A DNA stretch of 64,000 nucleotides from Pleurocapsa minor GSE-CHR-MK 17-07R (GTDB taxonomy: Bacteria > Chloroflexota > Anaerolineae > Aggregatilineales > Phototrophicaceae), in NCBI GenBank assembly GCA_019359125.1, contig JAHHHY010000001.1, positions 434,001 through 498,000 on the forward strand. Direction: 5' to 3'. How positions within the stretch are numbered: position 1 is the first letter of the stretch; every line of letters starts with the position of its first letter. This document shows, one piece after another, positions 28,660 through 37,502 of the stretch. Position numbers and translations under genes: made by a program. A model generated the notes under the pieces. The model made no database searches, was not told where the DNA came from, and saw only the letters and a list, made by a program, of their open reading frames with translations.

Positions 28660-28680
28660 GCGCGCTGTGTAAAACGAGAA

Positions 28681-28726
28681 AACAGAAAGCGGGAGTCTAT
28701 GATGGCTCCCGCCTTCTGTTTGTTTT
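28681..28726 (+). terminator. Rho-independent terminator after the HEAT-repeat gene
   Basis: A 15-base arm, AACAGAAAGCGGGAG (28681-28695), pairs with CTCCCGCCTTCTGTT (28706-28720) with one mismatch; TGTTTT follows. Confidence 0.82.
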
Positions 28727-28743
28727 GATGAACGCTGCTGTCA

Positions 28744-29073
28744 CTAACCGTTAATGAGAGGCATCAGCTTCAGCGCGAGGCTGGAATCACCCGCGATCTT
28801 GATCTTGCCCATCATAAACGCCTGCATTGGATTCACCGAGCCAGTCATCATGCCGTAAAAATCATCGGCAGTAGCGCGCAGGGTCATGCGCGGAGATTCG
28901 ATGATACCAGTGCCGGTTTCCAGCTTGCTGTCCGCAATCTTGATCCAGTATGAGCCGCCATTCTCACCCGACAGGTCGAACTGAATCGTAGCGTTTACGC
29001 CTTCGGCTCGCTTGGCGTCAAATCGGTCGCCCATCACCGAGAATACTGCTGCTACTTCCTGCTGCGTTGCCAT
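28744..29073 (-). CDS. SCP-2 sterol-transfer family protein
   Basis: A 109-residue protein from the ATG at 29073 (MATQQEVAAVFSVMGDRF), which has GGGAG upstream; a longer frame adds 17 unlikely residues. The single SCP-2 domain shows the final strand-helix pattern TADDFYGMMTGSVNPMQAFMMGKIKIAGD, written here in pieces as ADDFYGMMTG, NPMQAFMMGK and IKIAGD. The fold binds lipids or other hydrophobic ligands in the cytoplasm. The ligand is unknown. Confidence 0.86.
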   Translation of the reverse strand: MATQQEVAAVFSVMGDRFDAKRAEGVNATIQFDLSGENGGSYWIKIADSKLETGTGIIESPRMTLRATADDFYGMMTGSVNPMQAFMMGKIKIAGDSSLALKLMPLING

Positions 29074-29178
29074 ACTGTAGGTCTCCCATCGGGTGGTTTC
29101 TGGTTTTCGTGTGAAAGTTTGCATGATAGTATACCTACTCGCAGTTTGTGTGACTATCTAGAAGTTCATGAGTGAGAC

Positions 29179-30765
29179 GTGCATTTGGGCAGCATAAACC
29201 GCAACAAACATATGGTTTATCCAGCGGTCGCCATCGTCATGCTGGTGATTGCCAGCCTTGCCTGTGTGCGCGATAGTCCACAGGAAGTCATCTACATCAC
29301 TGCAACTTTCCTTCCCCCCACGCATACTCCCGCTCAGATCGTGCTTCCAGCCACACAGTCGCCCATCATTCAGGCAGTCCCCACTCAAGTGCCCGCTGCT
29401 GCGAACTCAGATAATGCCGAGCCACCCGCCAGCTATGTGGTGCAGCCCGGCGACACGCTGACGCAGATTGCGGCCAGTTACGGGGTGACCCTGGAAACAA
29501 TTCTCGAACTGAACTCGATTGCGAATCCTGATCTGCTGGAAGTGGGGCAGGTGCTGCAGATTCCCGCAGTCACAATTATTGAGGCGCCGGCAGAGCGGCT
29601 GATTCCGGACGGGCGGCTGGTGCGCGGGCCATCGAGTGTTGCATTTGACACGGCCTCGTTCATCTCGACACAAACCGGCTTTGTCCGTGATGCGGTCGAT
29701 ACCGTCGATGAAGTAGAGTATCCCGCCGTGCAGCTGATTGAACGCGTCAGCCTGGAATTCAGCGTAGACCCACGCCTGCTGATTGCCCTGCTGGAGTATC
29801 GCGCTGGCTGGCTGACGACGGCCGAGATGTCGCCTGCCGCACGCGACTATCCGCTCAATGCACCGCCATCCTCCATCGGTTTTGAGCGGCGTGGTTTGTA
29901 TCGCCAGCTGACGTGGGCGGCCGATACCCTGAATGCCGCCTACTATCGGCGTCAGGCGAACACTATCTCGACAGTCGGCCTGCAGGACAACACATTGATT
30001 CGCCTGTCAGCGAGTGCCAACAGCGGCACGGTTGCGCTGCATGTCTTGTTCGCTCGCACGGCGACGGCCGAATCGTGGGCCAAAGATGTCGGGATAGAAG
30101 GATTCATGAAAACCTATCGCGATCTGTTTGGCGATCCGTTTGCTGATGGTGACCAGTCGCCAGTTCCGGATAACCTTCAGCAGCCGACGCTGGTGTTACC
30201 CTTCGCGCCTGGTGAGACATGGTACTTCACAGGTGGCGCACATGGCGGGTGGGGGAGTGGTAGCGCGTGGTCTGCTGTAGACTTTGCTCCCCCTGATGAT
30301 TTGTCGCAGGTCACAACGTCGTGCTACACATCGCAGTTTTATGCAACTGCGGTGGCTGACGGCGTTGTAGCGAGAGTGGATACGGGTGTGCTGGTGCTGG
30401 ACCTGGACGGTGATGGCAATGAAGAGACGGGCTGGAGCATCCTGTATTTGCATATTGCCGCGGAAGGACGCCCGGCCGTGGGCAGTCGTCTGACACTCGG
30501 TGACCGTGTAGGCCGGCCTAACTGTGAGGGGGGCTTTTCCAACGGGACCCACCTGCATATTGCCCGGCGCTATAATGGGGAATGGATACCGGCAAACTGT
30601 CTGTCCTGCGCATCATCGCCACGTCCGAATTTCGTCATGTCTGGCTGGCAGGTAGAGACTCTGCCCGGACAGGAGTATCAGGGATATCTGGTGCAGGGAC
30701 AACGGCGCCTGATTGCTGAGCAGGCGCGGGGCATCGCCGATAACGAAGTGCGATATGAGGATTAG
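29179..30765 (+). CDS. exported LysM lipoprotein with an M23-like peptidase domain
   Basis: Up to 528 residues from a GTG; an ATG at 29212 is an alternative start. A lipobox (VIASLAC) and a Thr/Pro-rich linker are followed by a LysM domain (YVVQPGDTLTQIAASYGVTL, near residue 85), a helical middle part, and a C-terminal M23-type fold (GGAHGGWGSGSAWSAVDFAP and GTHLHIARRYNGEW). The HxH pair is kept, while the first zinc histidine of the HxxxD motif is not obvious, so peptidase activity is uncertain. It probably binds or remodels peptidoglycan. The SH3 protein downstream starts 3 bases later. Confidence 0.8.
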   Translation: MHLGSINRNKHMVYPAVAIVMLVIASLACVRDSPQEVIYITATFLPPTHTPAQIVLPATQSPIIQAVPTQVPAAANSDNAEPPASYVVQPGDTLTQIAASYGVTLETILELNSIANPDLLEVGQVLQIPAVTIIEAPAERLIPDGRLVRGPSSVAFDTASFISTQTGFVRDAVDTVDEVEYPAVQLIERVSLEFSVDPRLLIALLEYRAGWLTTAEMSPAARDYPLNAPPSSIGFERRGLYRQLTWAADTLNAAYYRRQANTISTVGLQDNTLIRLSASANSGTVALHVLFARTATAESWAKDVGIEGFMKTYRDLFGDPFADGDQSPVPDNLQQPTLVLPFAPGETWYFTGGAHGGWGSGSAWSAVDFAPPDDLSQVTTSCYTSQFYATAVADGVVARVDTGVLVLDLDGDGNEETGWSILYLHIAAEGRPAVGSRLTLGDRVGRPNCEGGFSNGTHLHIARRYNGEWIPANCLSCASSPRPNFVMSGWQVETLPGQEYQGYLVQGQRRLIAEQARGIADNEVRYED

Positions 30766-30768
30766 TGT

Positions 30769-31518
30769 ATGAAACGGTTGTTCACGAGAAGTGGTCTGGT
30801 CCTGCTGATTTGCATGCTGGCGGTGAATGCGTATGCCCAGGAAGGGCCGACCGCCACACCGGCACAGATTAACTTATCGACAGCGATCCCGGCGACGCAG
30901 GCGCAACAGCAGAATGCTACGGCCACCTGGACTCCCCAGCCTGCTGCCCAGGTATTCCTTGAAGCGCTGGATGAAGCAAACGTGCGCGCGCAGGCGGACA
31001 CCGACGCATCAAGGTTGGGCACGATTCGTGCTGGAGAGCTTTACGTGGTGACGGCGCGCTACTTCGAGTGGTATCAGTTTGAATATCCGCCATCGCCGAA
31101 TGGTTTAGGGTGGGTGTTTGGCCAACTTGTGAACGTGACAGGGGATCTGACAACCATTCCAAATCTGGAACTGGATGCCCAGCCCACGATTGATCCGCGT
31201 GCGATCGAGATGACGTCGACGATGCGGGCGATTACACAAACACCGGGAGGCCTGCTGACGGCGACGGCGAATTTCAATGTGCAGGCCGGCCAGCCCGTAC
31301 AGGGATCTGCGCCGCAATCTATGCCAACATTCACGTATCCGCCGGATGTGGTGAGTGGGCCACCTACTGCTGGCCCCACTCCGACGATGGAACTGGAAGC
31401 TGCCGGCACCTCGGATGTGAGCGCAACCGCAGGAGGTTTGCCGCCGATCATACCGATCGCGATACTGCTGGGTTTCGGCCTGCTGGGCCTGATTATCGGG
31501 GGTATCCGCACGAAATAA
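30769..31518 (+). CDS. exported SH3-domain protein with a C-terminal membrane anchor
   Basis: A 249-residue protein. A signal peptide (LVLLICMLAVNAYA) is followed by a Thr/Pro/Gln-rich linker, one bacterial SH3 domain (EANVRAQADTDASRLGTIRA...GLGWVFGQLVNVTGD), a second disordered linker, and a C-terminal hydrophobic segment (IIPIAILLGFGLLGLIIGGI). The domain probably touches the cell wall. It is translationally close to the LysM lipoprotein gene, with a strong terminator after it. Confidence 0.78.
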   Translation: MKRLFTRSGLVLLICMLAVNAYAQEGPTATPAQINLSTAIPATQAQQQNATATWTPQPAAQVFLEALDEANVRAQADTDASRLGTIRAGELYVVTARYFEWYQFEYPPSPNGLGWVFGQLVNVTGDLTTIPNLELDAQPTIDPRAIEMTSTMRAITQTPGGLLTATANFNVQAGQPVQGSAPQSMPTFTYPPDVVSGPPTAGPTPTMELEAAGTSDVSATAGGLPPIIPIAILLGFGLLGLIIGGIRTK

Positions 31519-31553
31519 AAAAAGGCGGTCTCGTGAAAGAGACCACCTTTTTT
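31517..31553 (+). terminator. Terminator between the SH3 gene and the IscA-type gene
   Basis: The AAGGCGGTCTC arm (ending at 31532) pairs with GAGACCACCTT (from 31539) with one mismatch around a 6-base loop. A and T runs flank both sides, so it works for both convergent genes. Confidence 0.85.
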
Positions 31554-31571
31554 ATCAGGAGTTTCCAGTGC

Positions 31572-31994
31572 CTAGTGGCTGCTGCAAGTAGAGCAACCAC
31601 CAGCGGATGCCTCGCCGGCATCTTTTGTCTTGAACGAGCTGCCACAGCCGCAGGCCGATACTGCGTTCGGATTGTCGATGCGGAAACCGCTATGCATGAC
31701 GCTATCCACCCAGTCAATGGTGGAGCCCTGCAGGTACATCAGGCTGGTGGGGTCGATCACCAGACGCACATCACCAGCTTCAACCACCGTGTCGAAGTCA
31801 CGCGGTGACTGCTCGAACGACATGCCATACTGCAAGCCGGAGCATCCACCGCCGCTCACAAATACGCGCAGGGCATAGCCGGGCACATTGCGCTGCTCGG
31901 AAAGCGTCTTAATCATGGACGCAGCAGACGGCGTCACAGTGAGGATAACGTCCTCAGCGATTTCTGTTTGAACAATCGGCTCATGAGCGGCCAT
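31572..31994 (-). CDS. HesB/IscA-family iron-sulfur cluster insertion protein
   Basis: A 140-residue protein from the ATG at 31994, preceded by AAAGG; the longer frame upstream is not needed. A-type carrier cysteines are in place: SGGGCSGLQYGM and the C-terminal SACGCGSSF. It adds an unusual tail with further cysteines (GGCSTCSSH). It receives Fe-S clusters and delivers them to client proteins. A SufR-like regulator gene lies 86 bases upstream on the same strand, consistent with Fe-S-dependent control. Confidence 0.92.
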   Translation of the reverse strand: MAAHEPIVQTEIAEDVILTVTPSAASMIKTLSEQRNVPGYALRVFVSGGGCSGLQYGMSFEQSPRDFDTVVEAGDVRLVIDPTSLMYLQGSTIDWVDSVMHSGFRIDNPNAVSACGCGSSFKTKDAGEASAGGCSTCSSH

Positions 31995-32079
31995 TTGTGG
32001 GAACCTTTCACGCGAATTCGATAGGGAAAGTGTAGCACGGTTTAGACAGGTGGTCAAATAAAAAAGATAATTTTCTTAG

Positions 32080-32721
32080 TTATTGCCGCACCTGCTGTAA
32101 GGGAATCAGGTACGAGCATGTCTGGTCACCGGCCACGATATGCGACAGTCGGCGTGGTGGCCCCTCGACCAGCATTGCTACCAGGCGCATATCCATATCA
32201 CAGAGCGCGCCATTTTCCTCGGCGACTGTGTGGTAAGGGCAGTTGGTCGTATGCAGCACGATGCCGTCGCCAGTTGTTTCCCAATGTGCCTCGTAACCCT
32301 GCTGATTGAGGTAATGGACGACAAAATCCATGCGTTCATGCACGGGAAGGTCGGGCATGCCGGCACTGCGTGCCCATGACTGCGCCACACCATCCATGAT
32401 GACATTGACACCGTCAGCAGGCAGATGGCGACGAAGCTCATCCAGCATCGAGGTCAGCAGTCGCTGGTAATTCGATGGAAACTGTTCGCGGGCCTTTGGG
32501 CTGAGCGCGTAGACATGCTGGGGGCGGCCAGGCGTGGCGCGACGGCGAAGCTGAGGGGAGGTGATCAGGTCTTCTTCCTGTAGACGCGCCAAATGATGAC
32601 GCACCGTGACGGAGGTAATATCGTCACCACGCGCGGCTCGAAGCTGATCTACAATCTCATCTACGGTCGCTGTTCCCTGCCGACGCAGAATATCAAGGAT
32701 GTACCGGCGCGTCTCTTGCAT
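32080..32721 (-). CDS. SufR-like iron-sulfur-sensing transcriptional regulator
   Basis: A 213-residue protein. The N-terminal winged helix (TRRYILDILRRQGTATVDEI...VTVRHHLARLQEEDLI) is followed by an effector domain with cysteines in NCPYH and ALCDMD spaced Cys-x12-Cys, plus a third in DQTCSYL, close to the cyanobacterial SufR pattern CX12CX13CX14C with one cysteine missing. SufR senses Fe-S cluster status and represses assembly genes. Its position next to the IscA-type gene supports that role. Another ArsR/DeoR-type repressor is the alternative. Confidence 0.75.
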   Translation of the reverse strand: MQETRRYILDILRRQGTATVDEIVDQLRAARGDDITSVTVRHHLARLQEEDLITSPQLRRRATPGRPQHVYALSPKAREQFPSNYQRLLTSMLDELRRHLPADGVNVIMDGVAQSWARSAGMPDLPVHERMDFVVHYLNQQGYEAHWETTGDGIVLHTTNCPYHTVAEENGALCDMDMRLVAMLVEGPPRRLSHIVAGDQTCSYLIPLQQVRQ

Positions 32722-32798
32722 GGGATGTCCTCACACCGATTAATTCTTATATAGATTAGCGAAATTGTAGACCTATGTCCGCACCCTGTCAATTCGCG

Positions 32799-32827
32799 TT
32801 GACGCTCACAGTCCTCCGTGTTACCAT
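32799..32827 (+). promoter_or_regulatory. Promoter for pheA
   Basis: TTGACG (32799-32804, 5 of 6), exact 17-base spacer, TACCAT (32822-32827, 4 of 6), about 45 bases upstream of the GTG start at 32871, which itself has an AGGAG site. Confidence 0.6.
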
Positions 32828-32870
32828 GTGAAGCCGCGCACAAACCGTCCTTCCATCAGGAGCAGTCATC

Positions 32871-33707
32871 GTGTCAGATCGCATCGCCTTTCAGGGTGTT
32901 CATGGCGCATATTCAGAGCAAGCCCTGCGCCAGCATTTCGGTGATGCCGCGGAGACTTTTCCGTGCCCTGACCTGACTTCACTGTTTGACGCCATTCAGC
33001 ACGGGAAAGTGAAGTATGCTGTGCTGCCTGTAGAAAATGCACTGGCGGGCGCAGTCCAGCAGGCCTATGAGCTGCTGATGGAATATGACCTGCGAATTCA
33101 GGCTGAAGTGATTCTGCACGTGCATCACTGCCTGATGGCTCCGGAAGGCACTCGGCCGGAGGATATTCAGGAGGTGCGGTCACATCCGCAGGCCCTGGCA
33201 CAATGCGCCGGCTATCTGAAACGCCATAATTACAAGCCGGTCCCCTGGTATGATACGGCCGGCTCGGCGCTGGACCTTTCTAAAGATCCGGCGGCGCATA
33301 CGGGGGTCATCGCCAGCGAGCTGGCGGCCAGTCTGTATGGACTTAAGCCGCTGGCACGCGAAATCGAAGATGTGCCGTTTAATTTCACGCGCTTTTTTGT
33401 GCTGGGCAATGATGACCCGGTACGGGGCGAATACAACAAGACCTCGCTGGTATTTGCCACGCGCAATCGGCCGGCAGCGTTGTATGAATGCATTGGTGAA
33501 CTGGCCGAGCGCGGCATTAATCTGACCAAGATTGAGTCTCGTCCGCGTCGCACACGGCCGTGGGAACCTGTGTTTTTTGTGGACTTTGAAGGTCACTGGC
33601 AGGAGCCCCATTGTCAGGAAGCGCTGGCGCGTCTGCTTCAGCGCGCTTCATTTGTGAAAATGCTGGGGTCGTATCCGGCGGTTCGCGCACAGTCTGTGGG
33701 CATGTAA
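32871..33707 (+). CDS. pheA: prephenate dehydratase
   Basis: A 278-residue monofunctional enzyme starting at GTG, with AGGAG 8 bases upstream. The catalytic domain opens IAFQGVHGAYSEQALRQHFG and carries the Thr-Arg-Phe motif in FNFTRFFVLG. A C-terminal ACT domain (PAALYECIGELAERGINLTK followed by IESRP) gives phenylalanine feedback control. It converts prephenate to phenylpyruvate. No chorismate mutase domain is fused. asd follows after 16 bases, suggesting an amino-acid biosynthesis operon. Confidence 0.95.
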   Translation: MSDRIAFQGVHGAYSEQALRQHFGDAAETFPCPDLTSLFDAIQHGKVKYAVLPVENALAGAVQQAYELLMEYDLRIQAEVILHVHHCLMAPEGTRPEDIQEVRSHPQALAQCAGYLKRHNYKPVPWYDTAGSALDLSKDPAAHTGVIASELAASLYGLKPLAREIEDVPFNFTRFFVLGNDDPVRGEYNKTSLVFATRNRPAALYECIGELAERGINLTKIESRPRRTRPWEPVFFVDFEGHWQEPHCQEALARLLQRASFVKMLGSYPAVRAQSVGM

Positions 33708-33723
33708 CGGAATCGGGAAAGCC

Positions 33724-34809
33724 ATGTCTATGTCGGTAAAACTCCCTGTCGCGATCCTCGGCGCTACTGGCGCTGTGGGGCAGCGATTTATCCAGCTGCT
33801 GCAAGACCATCCATGGTTTGAAGTGGCTGAAGTCATCGGCTCTGAGCGCAGCAGTGGCCGTGCATACGCTGATGCCGCCCATTGGATTCTTGATGGTGGG
33901 CCACCCGATGCGGTGGCTGGCTTGAACGTGAAGCCGCTGGATGGTGATTTTACGTCTCCACTGATCTTCTCGGCGCTGCCAAAAGAAGCTGCGGATCCGC
34001 ACGAAATGCGCCTGGCTGCTGCCGGCCATGTCGTGGCGACGAATGCTTCACTCAACCGTATGCTTGACGATGTGCCGCTGCTGTTGCCTGAAATTAATGC
34101 GTCGCATCTGGCGTTGGTGGATGTGCAGCGCGCAGCACGTGGCTGGACCACCGGCGCGCTGGTGGCCAATTCAAACTGCACAATCATGCCTGTGGTGATG
34201 TCGCTCGCGCCGCTGCTTCAGTATGGTGTCGAGAAGATTCAGGTGATCAGTGCTCAGGCCATCAGTGGGGCAGGCTATCCGGGCGTTCCGTCACTGGACA
34301 TCATCGATAATATGGTGCCCTATATTGGCGGCGAAGAGGAGAAGCTGGAAACCGAGAGCCTGAAGATGCTTGGCACGCTGTCTGGCGATGCGATTCAGTG
34401 GCTGGATGCCGTGGTCAGCGCTTCATGCAACCGGGCACCAGTGATTGATGGCCACCTTGTGAACGTATCGGTGTCCCTGCGTGAGAAGCCGGCGCTCGAT
34501 GAGATTATCCGTGCCTGGGATAACTTCCGCGGGCCCGATCCGGTGCCGTCGCTGCCGAGCGCGCCCAAACAGCCTGTGCAGTATCTGACGCAGCAGGATC
34601 GCCCGCAGCCACGCCGGGACCGGGCTGCTGGCAAAGGCATGACGACCAGCATCGGCCGCCTGCGTGAATGCCCAATCTTTGGCTACAAATTTGTGGCATT
34701 GTCGCACAACACCATTCGCGGTGCGGCCGGATGCAGTATTCTGAATGCCGAGTTGATGGCGGCCAACGGCTATATCAATGGATTTAGCGTGAATGGCCAA
34801 TTGTCCTAG
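33724..34809 (+). CDS. asd: aspartate-semialdehyde dehydrogenase
   Basis: A 361-residue protein. The NADP-binding loop is AILGATGAVGQRFIQLL, the catalytic cysteine is in VANSNCTIMPVVM, and the dimer/phosphate segment ISAQAISGAGYPGVPSLD follows. The overall sequence resembles the archaeal/fungal-type branch rather than the E. coli type. It reduces aspartyl phosphate to the semialdehyde for lysine, threonine and methionine synthesis. It lies 16 bases behind pheA. Confidence 0.94.
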   Translation: MSMSVKLPVAILGATGAVGQRFIQLLQDHPWFEVAEVIGSERSSGRAYADAAHWILDGGPPDAVAGLNVKPLDGDFTSPLIFSALPKEAADPHEMRLAAAGHVVATNASLNRMLDDVPLLLPEINASHLALVDVQRAARGWTTGALVANSNCTIMPVVMSLAPLLQYGVEKIQVISAQAISGAGYPGVPSLDIIDNMVPYIGGEEEKLETESLKMLGTLSGDAIQWLDAVVSASCNRAPVIDGHLVNVSVSLREKPALDEIIRAWDNFRGPDPVPSLPSAPKQPVQYLTQQDRPQPRRDRAAGKGMTTSIGRLRECPIFGYKFVALSHNTIRGAAGCSILNAELMAANGYINGFSVNGQLS

Positions 34810-34900
34810 ATGGAATACGCCAGCGCCGGATGAATTGGCGTAGCGTAAAGTATCGTTTGGTGTTCTGGCAATCAGGTATACAAGCTTTCTGGAGGGGTGC

Positions 34901-36103
34901 ATGCGCGTTTTTATCGCAGGGATAGACGGATATCTTGGGTGGGCGCTTGCTCAGTATCTGACAGCACGCGGACATCATGTTGCCGGGACGGATAAATTCC
35001 TGCGCCGTGCATGGGTTGACGAGATGGGGAGCGTAAGCGCCATCCCTGTCTTCAGCATTGAAGAACGGCTGGCTGCTTTTGAAAAGCGTTATGGCCGCGC
35101 GCTGGATTTCCGCGCGGGAGACCTGCTGGACTATGCGTTTCTGCGCAGCTATCTGGCTGATTTTCAGCCGGAGGCGATTGTTCATCTGGGTGAAATGCCA
35201 TCTGCGCCATATTCGATGATCGACCAGGAACATGCCGCATTCACACACAATAACAATGTGATTGGCAGCCTGAATCTTCTTTGGGCGATGCGTGAAACCT
35301 GCCCCGATGCTCATCTGGTGAAGTTGGGCACGATGGGCGAATATGGCACCCCGAATATGGATATCCCGGAAGGGTTCTTCGAGATTGAATTCCGTGGTCG
35401 TAAAGACCGGATGCCGTTCCCACGCCAGGCCAACAGCTTCTATCATCTGACCAAGGTGCATGATTCCAACAACACGATGTTCGCCTGCCGCACGTGGGGC
35501 CTGCGCTCCACGGATATCATGCAGGGTGTCGTGTTTGGCACACAGATTGATGAAATGGGTGATGATCCGGCCCTGCGCAGTCGCCTTGACTTTGACCAGT
35601 GTTTCGGCACAGCGATCAATCGTTTTGCTTGCCAGACGGTCATTGGCCACCCAATCACGCTGTACGGCACAGGCGGTCAGACGCGCGGATTCCTGCCCAT
35701 GCGTGACTCGATGCAATGCCTGACCATTGCCATTGAGAACCCGCCAGCAAAGGGCGAATATCGCGTCTTCAATCAGTTCGAAGAGTGCTACACGATTGAG
35801 GAACTGGCGCTCAAGGTGGCTGATGCTGCTGGTCAGGTCGGGTTATCAACAGAAATTCTGCACTACGATAATCCGCGGACTGAGCGCGATTCACATTACT
35901 ACAATCCGGATCGACAGAATCTGATTGACCTGGGCTACAAGCCGTCTCATGACGTGGTAGCGGAGGTCAAAATTATGCTGAATGACCTGCTGCCGCATCG
36001 TGAGCGCATCATGGCGCGTCGGGATATTCTGGTGCCGGATATCCGCTGGAATGGCGACCGCCGCCGCTCACACGTTATCAATCAAACGGTCACGTCCTCT
36101 TAA
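34901..36103 (+). CDS. sqdB: UDP-sulfoquinovose synthase (SQD1/SqdB)
   Basis: A 400-residue extended SDR with a strong GGAGGGG site. The NAD loop is FIAGIDGYLGWALAQYL. SQD1-specific stretches are present: VKLGTMGEYGTPNMDIPEG and the catalytic Tyr-x3-Lys in QANSFYHLTKVHDSNN. It makes UDP-sulfoquinovose from UDP-glucose and sulfite, for sulfolipid or sulfoglycan synthesis. No SqdX/SQD2-type glycosyltransferase is in the window. A terminator-like palindrome follows. Confidence 0.93.
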   Translation: MRVFIAGIDGYLGWALAQYLTARGHHVAGTDKFLRRAWVDEMGSVSAIPVFSIEERLAAFEKRYGRALDFRAGDLLDYAFLRSYLADFQPEAIVHLGEMPSAPYSMIDQEHAAFTHNNNVIGSLNLLWAMRETCPDAHLVKLGTMGEYGTPNMDIPEGFFEIEFRGRKDRMPFPRQANSFYHLTKVHDSNNTMFACRTWGLRSTDIMQGVVFGTQIDEMGDDPALRSRLDFDQCFGTAINRFACQTVIGHPITLYGTGGQTRGFLPMRDSMQCLTIAIENPPAKGEYRVFNQFEECYTIEELALKVADAAGQVGLSTEILHYDNPRTERDSHYYNPDRQNLIDLGYKPSHDVVAEVKIMLNDLLPHRERIMARRDILVPDIRWNGDRRRSHVINQTVTSS

Positions 36104-36134
36104 CCGAGGTGCGCCACGCTGGTTATCTATCAGG

Positions 36135-36160
36135 CGCGGAGCGATATCGTTCCGCGTTTT
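36135..36160 (+). terminator. Palindromic terminator after sqdB
   Basis: CGCGGA (36135-36140) and TCCGCG (36151-36156) flank a near-palindromic core (GCGATATCGT), giving a stem with a single G-T pair, then TTTT. Confidence 0.65.
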
Positions 36161-36191
36161 CTCGTATTGGTACAGATGAGGGTTCTATCTC

Positions 36192-37502
36192 ATGGTTCAG
36201 TTCCTGGAGCTTGCGTCACTCACGGGCGATCAGCGCGCAAAAGTGATGCGCCGCGCAGAAAAAGACATCCGCGATTTGTTTCCGCTGGCGCAGCAGGTCA
36301 TCGACGATGTGCGTACGCGTGGCGATGCCGCGGTCGTGGAATACGCACGTCAGTTTGACGCGAAAGAGTTCACTGCGGGTATGCTGCGTGCCACCAAAGA
36401 GGACTTTGCTGCTGCACGCAAGTCGCTTCCGGCCGATCTGATTGCTGCCATTGAGCATGCACACAGGAATATTGAGAAGTTCCACGAAGAGCAAATGCCG
36501 GAGCAGATGTGGTTCACGCAGGTGCAGCCCGGCATTATGGCTGGCGAAAAAGTGACGCCCGTGGCTAGTGCGGCTTTGTACGTGCCACGAGGGAAGGGCG
36601 CTTTTCCTTCGGTGATGCTGATGCTGGCAACGCCGGCACGCGTGGCCGGTGTCCCCAAGGTCGTCGTAGTCACGCCGCCGACTCCCGAAGGCAAGGCGGA
36701 TGCCGCGTCGCTGGTGGCAGCGGAAATTTGCGGCATCGATGAAGTGTATGTGGTCGGCGGTATGCAGGCGATTGCTGCGCTGGCCTACGGCACCGAGTCG
36801 ATTCCTAAAGTTGCCAAGGTCATCGGGCCCGGCAGCAGCTATGTATCAGCAGCGAAGCGGCTGCTGTATGGCGTGTTTGATGTGGGCCTGCCTGCCGGAC
36901 CCAGCGAATCGATCATTCTGACTGACGAACACGTCGATCCGCGTCTTGCTGCACTGGACCTGCTGGTGGAGGCCGAGCATGGTCCTGATTCGGCGGCACT
37001 GCTGGTCACCCACAGTCGGACAGTAGCCGAAGAAGTTGCGCGTATCCTGCCCGCGTATATCGCTGAACTGCCAGACTGGCGTCAGCGCTTTGTCAACAAT
37101 GTGCTGGACAACTACGGTGGCATTCTGGTGACGAATTCGCTGGATGAGTCAGTCGCGTTCATCAACGAATACGCACCCGAGCACCTTGAAGTATTAACCA
37201 ATGACCCGTTTGTGACGCTGCAAAAGCTGGATAATGCCGGCGAAATCCTGCTCGGCTCGTACACACCGATCCCAACGGCCAATTACTGTCTGGGGCTGAA
37301 TGCGATTCTGCCCACTGGCGGATTTGCCCGCAGCTTCTCGTCTGTCAGTGTCAATGACTTTCTCAAGCGCACAGGCGTCGGGTATCTTTCCCGTGAAGGC
37401 TACATTGCGTTGAAAGACACCACGACTACGCTGGCAGACTACGAGGGCTTTCCAGCGCACGCGATGGCCATTCGCAAACGCAGCGAAATTTTCGGCCTAT
37501 GA
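36192..37502 (+). CDS. hisD: histidinol dehydrogenase
   Basis: A 436-residue protein. Family segments: VASAALYVPRGKGAFPSVML, VYVVGGMQAIAALAYGTESI, VGLPAGPSESIILTDEHVDP and the zinc/active-site region EYAPEHLEVLTND. It performs the two last oxidations of histidine synthesis. It ends in an ATGA overlap with a kinase-fold gene; hisG and hisZ lie just beyond in the opposite direction. Confidence 0.96.
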   Translation: MVQFLELASLTGDQRAKVMRRAEKDIRDLFPLAQQVIDDVRTRGDAAVVEYARQFDAKEFTAGMLRATKEDFAAARKSLPADLIAAIEHAHRNIEKFHEEQMPEQMWFTQVQPGIMAGEKVTPVASAALYVPRGKGAFPSVMLMLATPARVAGVPKVVVVTPPTPEGKADAASLVAAEICGIDEVYVVGGMQAIAALAYGTESIPKVAKVIGPGSSYVSAAKRLLYGVFDVGLPAGPSESIILTDEHVDPRLAALDLLVEAEHGPDSAALLVTHSRTVAEEVARILPAYIAELPDWRQRFVNNVLDNYGGILVTNSLDESVAFINEYAPEHLEVLTNDPFVTLQKLDNAGEILLGSYTPIPTANYCLGLNAILPTGGFARSFSSVSVNDFLKRTGVGYLSREGYIALKDTTTTLADYEGFPAHAMAIRKRSEIFGL

